Shown: positions 36,340 through 43,065 of the stretch, piece by piece
Numbering within the stretch: position 1 is the stretch's first letter
How the letters are laid out: the number at the start of each line of letters is the position of its first letter
Origin: CAZIVE01 sp964542435
Lineage (GTDB): Bacteria > Bacteroidota > Bacteroidia > Bacteroidales > Tannerellaceae
DNA length: 47,507 bases
Reading direction: 5' to 3'
Assembly (NCBI GenBank): GCA_964542435.1
Contig: CAZIVE010000006.1
Span: 1-47,507 of the forward strand
Program-made: the position numbers and the translations under genes
Notes under the pieces: model-generated
Told to the model about the DNA's origin: nothing
The model's database searches: none
The model's input: only the letters and a program-made list of their open reading frames with translations

Positions 36340-37437
36340 ATGAAGATAACCATCGTTTCCGGGGCTCGCCCTAATTTTATGAAAATTGCTCCGATCGTTC
36401 ACGCGATCGATGCGGCTCAGAAAGCAGGAAAATCCATTTCTTACCGCTTGGTTTATACTGGAAAACAGGACGACAAAAGCATCGAGCCGTCGCTGTTCAC
36501 CGACCTTCAGATGAAGATGCCCGATGTCTATCTGGGCATCGATACGCGCAATAACACGCAACTCGCTGCCGGAATCATGCTGGCTTTCGATAAGGAACTG
36601 ACCGAACATCCCGCACAGATTGTGCTGGTGGTGGACGATCTGACAGCTACTATGAGCTGCGCCATCGTCGCCAAGAAAATGGGACTCAAAGTGGCGCATT
36701 TGGTGGCTGGCACCCGTTCTTTCGACATGAACATGCCGAAGGAGGTGAACCGAATGATTACGGACGGCCTCTCAGACTATCTCTTTACGGCTGGCACCAC
36801 AGAAAATCGCAACCTCTTCCAGACTGGTTGTAACAATGAGAATGTCTATAACGTCGGAAATATCCTGATTGATACCATTCGTTTCAATCGTCTTCGTCTT
36901 GTGCAACCGGAATGGGCTGAGAAAATGAACGTCAAGGAGGGCCGTTTCATCCTGCTTACCATTAACCGCCGCAAGTTGCTTTCCGAACCGCTGATCTTGA
37001 AACAGCTGCTCGAGACGCTTGTCAAGAAATGCAGCGACTCACCGGTCATCGCGCCGGTTCATACCTATGTCAGCGACAGCATCAAAGAACTGGGCTTGAA
37101 CTTCTCGAATCTGCATATCCTTCCGGTTCAGGATTACCTCTCGTTCGTTTATCTGATCCAGCATGCCAAAGCGGTTGTGACCGATTCCGGCAATGTGAGC
37201 GAAGAGGCTACATTCTTCGGCACGCCTTGCATCACACTCAATAATTATGCCGAACATCCGGAAACCTGCCGCCAAGGTACCAACGTTCTCATCGGTGAGG
37301 ATCCCGCAAAACTGGCTCAGGCTTTGGATGTTTTGAACGGCGGAGACTGGAAAAAAGGTACTATTCCGGATCAATGGGACGGCTACACTGGCGATCGCAT
37401 CGTGAAAATTCTACTGAGGGAAGAGAACGTTCAATAA
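36340..37437 (+). CDS. wecB: UDP-N-acetylglucosamine 2-epimerase (non-hydrolysing)
   Basis: A 365-residue GT-B-fold enzyme that interconverts UDP-GlcNAc and UDP-ManNAc for surface polysaccharide or teichoic-type polymers. It begins KITIVSGARPNFMKIAPIVHA, the family start. It then has VAHLVAGTRSFDMNMPKEVNRMITD (conserved His and acidic residues of the active site), and near the end VVTDSGNVSEEATFFGTPCITL, the UDP-binding block. ATG 36340 replaces the longer open frame start at 36268. No capsule genes adjoin, only an acetyltransferase one base downstream. Confidence 0.93.
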   Translation: MKITIVSGARPNFMKIAPIVHAIDAAQKAGKSISYRLVYTGKQDDKSIEPSLFTDLQMKMPDVYLGIDTRNNTQLAAGIMLAFDKELTEHPAQIVLVVDDLTATMSCAIVAKKMGLKVAHLVAGTRSFDMNMPKEVNRMITDGLSDYLFTAGTTENRNLFQTGCNNENVYNVGNILIDTIRFNRLRLVQPEWAEKMNVKEGRFILLTINRRKLLSEPLILKQLLETLVKKCSDSPVIAPVHTYVSDSIKELGLNFSNLHILPVQDYLSFVYLIQHAKAVVTDSGNVSEEATFFGTPCITLNNYAEHPETCRQGTNVLIGEDPAKLAQALDVLNGGDWKKGTIPDQWDGYTGDRIVKILLREENVQ

Positions 37438-37438
37438 G

Positions 37439-37922
37439 ATGATCCGAAAAGTCAGAACAAACGACGTCGCTGCTATCACCACCATTTATAACGGTTACAT
37501 TCAAAACAGCACGGCTACTTTCGAAACCGAACCGATTACAGAGGAGGAGATGAAGCAACGCATCGAATCCATCTCGCCTCATTTCCCCTATCTAGTAGAT
37601 GAGGAAAACGGAGTGATAACGGGCTATTGCTATGCGCATCCTTGGAAAGCGAGAGCTGCCTATCAATATACGTTGGAAACAACGGTTTATCTTGCACCCG
37701 AATTTATTGGCAAAGGCATCGGTCGACTTCTGATGGAAAGACTGATCGAAGAGAGTCGAAGTAGCGGATTCCGTGCATTGATTGCCTGCATCACCGCAGA
37801 GAACGAATCGAGCTGTTCCTTCCATGAACGTCTCGGCTTTGAGAAGGTCTCTCACTTCGTCAAAGTGGGAGAGAAGTTCGGTCGATGGCTGGATGTCGTG
37901 GATTATGAACTGCTGCTGAACC
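37439..37922 (+). CDS. GNAT acetyltransferase (phosphinothricin-type), cut by a gap
   Basis: A GNAT-fold N-acetyltransferase, 161 residues visible, entering a 100-N gap shortly before its expected end. IRKVRTNDVAAITTIYNGYI, then NGVITGYCYAHPWKARAAY, and LAPEFIGKGIGRLLMERLI (acetyl-CoA loop) are typical of the phosphinothricin/methionine sulfoximine acetyltransferase group, with CSFHERLGFEKVSHFVKVGEKFGRWLDVV at the end. These enzymes acetylate amino groups of toxic amino acid analogues. It starts one base after wecB stops, so the two are probably cotranscribed. Confidence 0.85.
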
Positions 37923-38022
37923 NNNNNNNNNNNNNNNNNNNNNNNNNNNNNNNNNNNNNNNNNNNNNNNNNNNNNNNNNNNNNNNNNNNNNNNNNNNNNN
38001 NNNNNNNNNNNNNNNNNNNNNN
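37923..38022. other. Assembly gap (100 N)
   Basis: Exactly 100 undetermined bases. It falls between the acetyltransferase and the Crp/Fnr gene, and both happen to be in the same frame, giving one artificial open frame of 385 codons. Confidence 0.95.
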
Positions 38023-38032
38023 CACTGACAAC

Positions 38033-38596
38033 ATGGAAATTGATGCCATCTTAGACAGAATCTATCAGCTTCCCGACTCATCGAAGGCGCGTTTGACAGA
38101 TACGGTCAGTGAAGTGAATCATCCTAAAGGATTCCGACTGCTTCATGCCGGTAAAGTGGAGAGAGACATCTACTTCGTCAAGGAAGGACTGGTCCGCGCC
38201 TTCATCAACTCGCTGGGCGACGAGATCACCTTCTGGTTCGGCAAAGAGGGCGACACGATCGTCTCTATGCAAAGTTACGTAGCGAATAGAAAAGGTTATG
38301 AAGACATCGTCCTGCTGGAAGACTCTATTCTTTACCGGCTCAACATGATTTCTCTCAATCATCTCTTTTCGGAAGATATCCACATCGCGAATTGGGGCCG
38401 GAAATTTGCCGAGCAGGAACTGATGAAGACCGAAAAACGTCTGATAGCCCAACAATTCAAGACTGCAACGGAACGTTATCAGGATCTGATAGATAACAGT
38501 CCCGAACTACTTCAGAGAGTCCAGCTTTCTTACATTGCCTCCTATCTTGGCATCACACAGGTATCGCTCAGCAGAATCAGAGCCAATCTGAAATAA
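38033..38596 (+). CDS. Crp/Fnr-family transcriptional regulator
   Basis: A 187-residue regulator with a cyclic-nucleotide-binding-like sensor domain (about residues 20-115: GFRLLHAGKVERDIYFVKEGLVRAF and EGDTIVSMQSYVANRKGYE) and a C-terminal helix-turn-helix (QRVQLSYIASYLGITQVSLSRIRANLK). The RxE-type residues for cAMP are missing and there is no cysteine cluster for an iron-sulfur centre, so the signal is unknown. ATG 38033 lies just after the gap. The SMR exporter and a second acetyltransferase follow and may be regulated. Confidence 0.85.
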   Translation: MEIDAILDRIYQLPDSSKARLTDTVSEVNHPKGFRLLHAGKVERDIYFVKEGLVRAFINSLGDEITFWFGKEGDTIVSMQSYVANRKGYEDIVLLEDSILYRLNMISLNHLFSEDIHIANWGRKFAEQELMKTEKRLIAQQFKTATERYQDLIDNSPELLQRVQLSYIASYLGITQVSLSRIRANLK

Positions 38597-38665
38597 TTAT
38601 TTATCATTTGTAAAACATCAATCATGAGCAGTTCATTAGTTTTGCAATCCGAAAAACGAAACGAA

Positions 38666-38992
38666 ATGAACTGGATGATTTTGGTGATAGCGGGCTTCTT
38701 TGAGACGGGCTTCGCTTCGTGCCTAGGAAAGATCAAAGAGACTTCCGGCCATGAGAAAATGGGCTGGATCGTCGGATTTGTCGTTTGCCTCACGCTCAGT
38801 ATGATTCTGCTGGTCAAAGCCACGCAATCCATTCCGATCGGGACCGCTTACGCCGTGTGGACGGGAATTGGCGCTGTTGGGACTGTCATCGTCGGCATCC
38901 TCGTGTTCCACGAACCTTCCACCTTCTGGCGCATCTTCTTTCTTTCAACGCTGATCTGTTCCCTCGTTGGTCTGAAGTTCGTTTCGCATTAA
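38666..38992 (+). CDS. Small multidrug resistance family exporter, Gdx/SugE-like
   Basis: A 108-residue protein with four membrane segments. MNWMILVIAGFFE places the essential glutamate at residue 13, as in the Gdx (SugE) subfamily, and the GTAYAVWTGIGAVGTVIVGI block in helix 3 matches Gdx. Proteins of this group export guanidinium ions in exchange for protons; substrate here is inferred. An alternative ATG at 38624 would add 14 polar residues. I see no guanidine riboswitch upstream. It precedes an acetyltransferase gene by 15 bases. Confidence 0.85.
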   Translation: MNWMILVIAGFFETGFASCLGKIKETSGHEKMGWIVGFVVCLTLSMILLVKATQSIPIGTAYAVWTGIGAVGTVIVGILVFHEPSTFWRIFFLSTLICSLVGLKFVSH

Positions 38993-39007
38993 TTTAACTG
39001 CATAAAA

Positions 39008-39526
39008 ATGGAAACAATAACCGTCAGAAAGGTTACTCTAAAAGATATCGGCGACCTGCAAGAGATAGGAAGAAAGACCTTCTCGGAGACGTTCGCCGAA
39101 AGGAATACGGAAGAAGACATGGCAAAATATCTGGACGAGAGTTTTTCTATTGAGAAACTGTCGCACGAGCTGGATGACAATGATTCCGAGTTCTATTTTG
39201 CCATTTCGTCTCAGCAGGTAATAGGCTATCTCAAACTGAATGTAGGGAAAGCCCAGACAGAACTGAAAGATGGAGAGTCGCTCGAAATAGAACGGATCTA
39301 CGTGCTTCGCGAATACCACGGAAAAGACGTCGGACAGATTCTGTACGATAAAGCATTGCTGGTTGCCAAGCAGAAACAAATGAAATATATCTGGCTCGGC
39401 GTGTGGGAAGAGAATCCGCGTGCCACCCGTTTCTATCAGAAGAACGGCTTTGTCGCCTTCGGCAAACATATCTTCAAATTGGGCGATGATGAACAGACGG
39501 ATATCTTGATGAAACGTCCGCTGTGA
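39008..39526 (+). CDS. GNAT acetyltransferase, PaiA-like
   Basis: A 172-residue GNAT protein. ITVRKVTLKDIGDLQEIGRKTFSETFA and EIERIYVLREYHGKDVGQILYDKALLVA (acetyl-CoA-binding loop) match the PaiA-type group, followed by YIWLGVWEENPRATRFYQKNGF. PaiA proteins acetylate polyamines such as spermidine, but this group is wide and the substrate is not determined. Proximity to the Gdx-like exporter and Crp-type regulator suggests a detoxification-type cluster. Confidence 0.82.
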   Translation: METITVRKVTLKDIGDLQEIGRKTFSETFAERNTEEDMAKYLDESFSIEKLSHELDDNDSEFYFAISSQQVIGYLKLNVGKAQTELKDGESLEIERIYVLREYHGKDVGQILYDKALLVAKQKQMKYIWLGVWEENPRATRFYQKNGFVAFGKHIFKLGDDEQTDILMKRPL

Positions 39527-39569
39527 GAATCTGGCTTTCTTGATGTTTAAAACCGTATCGGATCTCCAA

Positions 39570-39870
39570 TGCAAAATTGCGGGAAGGATTTTACGTTGTA
39601 TAAAGGCCCCTGCAAGATTGCAATGAAGAAAACAGGGCGTAAAATCGTTCCTGCAAAATTGCAACGACAAAAAGAGGNNNNNNNNNNNNNNNNNNNNNNN
39701 NNNNNNNNNNNNNNNNNNNNNNNNNNNNNNNNNNNNNNNNNNNNNNNNNNNNNNNNNNNNNNNNNNNNNNNNNNNNNCAAAAAGAGGCCGTAAAATCGTT
39801 CCTGCAAAATTGCAACGCCGATTTTACATTGTATAAAGCTTCCTGCAAGATTGCAATGCCTTTTTGAATT
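39570..39870. repeat. 41-bp-period repeat array, broken by an assembly gap
   Basis: Units start at 39570, 39611 and 39652 before the gap and at 39803 and 39844 after it, always 41 bases apart. Each opens with a TGCAA-N2-TTGC(A) dyad with AA or GA at the centre, usually preceded by CC. Type A units carry GATTTTAC(G/A)TTGTATAAAG; type B units carry its partner GTAAAATCG. The two types alternate before the gap. The 41-base period excludes coding. The array separates an acetyltransferase gene from cls. Confidence 0.85.
39678..39777. other. Assembly gap (100 N) inside the repeat array
   Basis: Exactly 100 undetermined bases with CAAAAAGAGG-like repeat sequence on both edges. The true number of repeat units is therefore unknown and the gap was most likely caused by the repeats. 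Confidence 0.95.
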
Positions 39871-39995
39871 CTTTTGAAGCCTTTCATTCTATGAAAAGAG
39901 TCTCGTCAGTCGGACTGTTTTCCTATCTATTTTTTGGAGTAGAGGGAGTCGATATGTATATATTTTGTAACTTAGCACCGACTGAAAAGGGAAAT

Positions 39996-41429
39996 ATGTT
40001 ATTAACAGTGTACATAAAACTCATCATCAACGTCATTTTCATTCTGCTCTACAGCATTACGGTTCTGGGTACTGTCATTGTCGTAATTGCTGAGAACCGA
40101 AATCCGTTGAAGACTATTCCTTGGATCATCGTGCTGATATTGGCCCCGGGAATCGGACTGGTGTTTTATTTCTTTTTCGGTCAGGACAACCGCAAACAAC
40201 GCATTATCTCGCGGCGTACCTATAAGCGAATCCTTCGGCCGCGGCAAAGCAAGCAGCCCGAAAGCGCCTATTCGGTGCCGGAACGTTTCGTGCCTTTGGC
40301 CACGCTGCTGAGCAAAAGCAACCAGTCGCCTCTGCTTTATGGGACGAAGATTGACGTCTTGGCCAATGGTTCGGAGATGATGCATGCTTTGATTGATGCC
40401 ATCCATAAAGCCAAACATCACGTTCACATTCAGTATTACATCTTTTCCGACGATGCCACCGGAAGGATGCTGAAGGATGCCTTGATCGAGAAGGCCAAGG
40501 AAGGTGTGAAGGTCAGGCTGCTCTACGATGACGTGGGCTGCTGGAACGTGAAAAAGCGCTTCTTCCGCGAAATGAAAGAGGCGGGAATTGAGGTTTATCC
40601 TTTCCTGCGCGTTGTATTCCCAATCTTTTCCAGCAAGGTCAATTACCGAAACCACAGAAAGGTGGTGGTCATCGACGGGCGCATCGGATTCATGGGCGGC
40701 ATGAACATTGCCGATCGATACGTTCAAGGCACCGAATGGGGAACGTGGCGCGATCTTCACTTCCGTTTCGACGGCATGGGCGTTCAAGGGCTGCAGTCGG
40801 CTTTCCTCATCGATTGGTATGTGGTCAGCAAGGAGGTTTTGAACGACCGCGCCTATTATCCCGATCCGCTGATTCATAACGATAACATCCTGCAAGTAGC
40901 CACGAGTGGTCCTGTAGGACAATGGCGTATTCTCTTGCAGGCGTTCATCGTCAGTATTGCGAACGCGAAGAAATATGTCTATATCCAAACGCCCTATTTC
41001 CTGCCTACCGAAGGTTTGAACCAGGCGTTGCAGTCCGCTGCGTTGGGTGGTGTGGATGTCCGGCTGATGCTTCCCAAGAAATCCGATACGAAAGCAACGA
41101 ACTGGGCAAGTCATTCGTATGTGGATGATATGGTCAAGGCGGGTGCCAAGATTTACTTCTACCTGCCCGGTTTCCTCCATTCGAAGCTCATGGTCGTAGA
41201 TGATTTTCTGACCAGCGTCGGATCGGCCAATATCGATTTCCGAAGCTTCGAACACAATTTCGAGATCAACGCCTTTGTCTATCAGAAGAGCTTTGCCGAA
41301 AAAATGCGTGACCATTTCCTCGAAGACATGCAGCATTCCGAACAGCTTATCATGTCGCGCTGGCTGCGCCGTCCCCGTTCGCAACGCTTCTTTGAGTCGT
41401 GCATGCGTCTTTTCTCACCGCTTCTCTGA
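39996..41429 (+). CDS. cls: Cardiolipin synthase
   Basis: A 477-residue membrane-bound phospholipase D superfamily enzyme that joins two phosphatidylglycerols into cardiolipin. Two N-terminal membrane segments (about residues 5-30 and 42-62, with the PLDNF-type AENRNPLKTIPWIIVL between) are followed by two HKD motifs: HRKVVVID with His220, Lys222, Asp227 and HSKLMVVDD with His395, Lys397, Asp402. ATG 39996 is chosen; an upstream frame start at 39864 would be inside the repeat array. Confidence 0.92.
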   Translation: MLLTVYIKLIINVIFILLYSITVLGTVIVVIAENRNPLKTIPWIIVLILAPGIGLVFYFFFGQDNRKQRIISRRTYKRILRPRQSKQPESAYSVPERFVPLATLLSKSNQSPLLYGTKIDVLANGSEMMHALIDAIHKAKHHVHIQYYIFSDDATGRMLKDALIEKAKEGVKVRLLYDDVGCWNVKKRFFREMKEAGIEVYPFLRVVFPIFSSKVNYRNHRKVVVIDGRIGFMGGMNIADRYVQGTEWGTWRDLHFRFDGMGVQGLQSAFLIDWYVVSKEVLNDRAYYPDPLIHNDNILQVATSGPVGQWRILLQAFIVSIANAKKYVYIQTPYFLPTEGLNQALQSAALGGVDVRLMLPKKSDTKATNWASHSYVDDMVKAGAKIYFYLPGFLHSKLMVVDDFLTSVGSANIDFRSFEHNFEINAFVYQKSFAEKMRDHFLEDMQHSEQLIMSRWLRRPRSQRFFESCMRLFSPLL

Positions 41430-41538
41430 TCTTCGTTTTTATTTCGAATGGATAGCAATACCCCTCATTTCGCACCGTTATAAGAGAGTACATAAACCTT
41501 TTTATCGGGGATTTATGTTCGCTTTGATATTTTATTCA

Positions 41539-41546
41539 TAGTTTTG
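41539..41546 (+). promoter_or_regulatory. Probable -7 element of ugd
   Basis: TAGTTTTG matches TAnnTTTG and ends 26 bases before the ugd start. The -33 region has no clear TTTG at the usual spacing. Confidence 0.45.
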
Positions 41547-41572
41547 TCACTTCAAAAGACACATACAAGAAC

Positions 41573-42886
41573 ATGAAAATTGCTATCGTAGGAACAGGAT
41601 ATGTAGGCTTGGTTACGGGAACGTGCTTTGCCGAAATGGGAACGGAAGTATATTGCGTTGACGTCGATCAGCGGAAGATAGAGAACCTGAAGCAGGGCGT
41701 CATTCCGATTTATGAACCCGGATTGGAAGAGATGGTCCACCGCAACTACGAAGCAGGCCGCCTGCAGTTTACAACCGAACTGGAGAGCTGTCTGGACGAT
41801 ATCTCCGTTCTTTTCTGTGCTGTCGGTACACCGCCTGACGAAGATGGAAGTGCCGACCTTCATTATGTCCTCGACGTAGCACGTCAGATTGGTCAACATC
41901 TGAATAAATACCTGCTGGTGGTCACGAAAAGTACGGTTCCGGTCGGAACAGCACAAAAGATACGTCATGCCATCCAGGAAGAGCTCGATAAACGAGGTGC
42001 GAAGGTGCAGTTCGATATGGCTTCCAATCCTGAATTTCTCAAGGAAGGTGCAGCCATCAAAGACTTCATGAGTCCGGATCGCGTTGTCGTAGGTGTAGAA
42101 TCGGAGCGTGCCAAAGATTTGATGACGCGTCTCTACCGTCCGTTCCTGCTGAACAACTTCCGTGTGATCTTCACTGACATTCCATCTGCTGAGATGACAA
42201 AATATGCCGCCAATGCCATGCTGGCTACCCGAATCAGCTTTATGAATGACATTGCCAATCTCTGCGAGATCATTGGAGCCGATGTGAACATGGTACGCAA
42301 AGGGATCGGCGCGGACGCCCGCATTGGAAGCCGTTTCCTCTATGCCGGTTGCGGCTATGGCGGATCCTGTTTCCCTAAGGATGTCAAAGCCCTTGTAAAA
42401 ACAGCCCAGGCTCATGGTTATCCTATGAGAATCCTTCAGGCGGTGGAAGATGTAAATGAGGAGCAGAAATCCATCCTGTTCAAAAAACTTGTGAAATACT
42501 ACGATGGGAAACTGGAGGGCAAACGCATCGCTCTTTGGGGCTTGGCCTTCAAACCCGAGACCGATGACATGCGCGAGGCGCCTTCCCTGGTACTGATCAA
42601 CAAACTGCTGGACGCCGGCTGCACTGTCTGTGCGTACGATCCGGTAGCCATCGAAGAGGCAAAACGCAGAGTGGGTGATAAGATACAATATGCCAAAGAT
42701 ATTTATGACGCAGCTAACGATGCGGATGCGTTGCTTGTCGTCACGGAATGGAAAGAGTTCCGCATGCCTTCATGGCCCTCATTGAAGAAGCTGATGAAGA
42801 CGCCGCTCGTTCTCGACGGACGAAATATTTACGATATCAAAGAGTTGGAAGAGAACGGCTTTGTCTATCACTGCATTGGCCGTTGA
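41573..42886 (+). CDS. ugd: UDP-glucose 6-dehydrogenase
   Basis: A 437-residue enzyme that oxidises UDP-glucose to UDP-glucuronate with two NAD, providing uronic acid for surface polysaccharide. The N-terminal Rossmann motif is KIAIVGTGYVGLVTGTCFAEMG. The catalytic cysteine is Cys266 in YAGCGYGGSCFPKDVKAL, and the second NAD-type block is ALWGLAFKPETDDMREAPS. Family members also act on UDP-ManNAc or GDP-mannose, but the sequence fits UDP-glucose best. Its last 50 bases overlap the end of the convergent small gene on the other strand. Confidence 0.92.
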   Translation: MKIAIVGTGYVGLVTGTCFAEMGTEVYCVDVDQRKIENLKQGVIPIYEPGLEEMVHRNYEAGRLQFTTELESCLDDISVLFCAVGTPPDEDGSADLHYVLDVARQIGQHLNKYLLVVTKSTVPVGTAQKIRHAIQEELDKRGAKVQFDMASNPEFLKEGAAIKDFMSPDRVVVGVESERAKDLMTRLYRPFLLNNFRVIFTDIPSAEMTKYAANAMLATRISFMNDIANLCEIIGADVNMVRKGIGADARIGSRFLYAGCGYGGSCFPKDVKALVKTAQAHGYPMRILQAVEDVNEEQKSILFKKLVKYYDGKLEGKRIALWGLAFKPETDDMREAPSLVLINKLLDAGCTVCAYDPVAIEEAKRRVGDKIQYAKDIYDAANDADALLVVTEWKEFRMPSWPSLKKLMKTPLVLDGRNIYDIKELEENGFVYHCIGR

Positions 42887-43052
42887 CCTTCCGAGGAGCT
42901 CCTTTTCCGACATTCTTACAATTTTGATGTAACGGACAGTCTTTGCACCCATCGCTGAGGCTGTCCGGATTTTTTATGGCCCGATAGATTTTTCGGATCA
43001 AAATGAAGACGATATAGATCCCGATGAGGGTAATCACAATGTATTGCCACAT
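42837..43052 (-). CDS. FeoB-associated Cys-rich membrane protein (p12 family)
   Basis: A 71-residue protein with one N-terminal membrane segment (residues 4-22) and a short cytoplasmic tail with the cysteine pattern GCKDCPLHQNC and a later Cys. Such proteins are encoded next to FeoB in many Firmicutes and Bacteroidota and are thought to support ferrous iron uptake. It lies 13 bases downstream of feoAB on the same strand. The C-terminal ~17 residues are encoded antisense to the end of ugd. Confidence 0.85.
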   Translation of the reverse strand: MWQYIVITLIGIYIVFILIRKIYRAIKNPDSLSDGCKDCPLHQNCKNVGKGAPRKVNGQCSDRQSRSLPTL

Positions 43053-43065
43053 GATAGGTCCCTTT

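Noticed and set aside
36211..36699. N-terminal extension of the glyoxalase open frame (289 residues in total)
   Set aside because: The upstream part is antisense to wecB and not homologous to anything; ATG 36210 gives a normal GloA length.
39864..39995. N-terminal extension of cardiolipin synthase to 521 residues
   Set aside because: It begins inside the repeat array and lacks homology; ATG 39996 is followed by the normal membrane segment and preceded by a purine-rich AAAAGGGAAAT.
40002..41384. 460-residue minus-strand open frame
   Set aside because: Antisense of cls; the plus frame carries both HKD motifs.
41552..42688. 378-residue minus-strand open frame
   Set aside because: Antisense of ugd, which has complete catalytic and Rossmann motifs.
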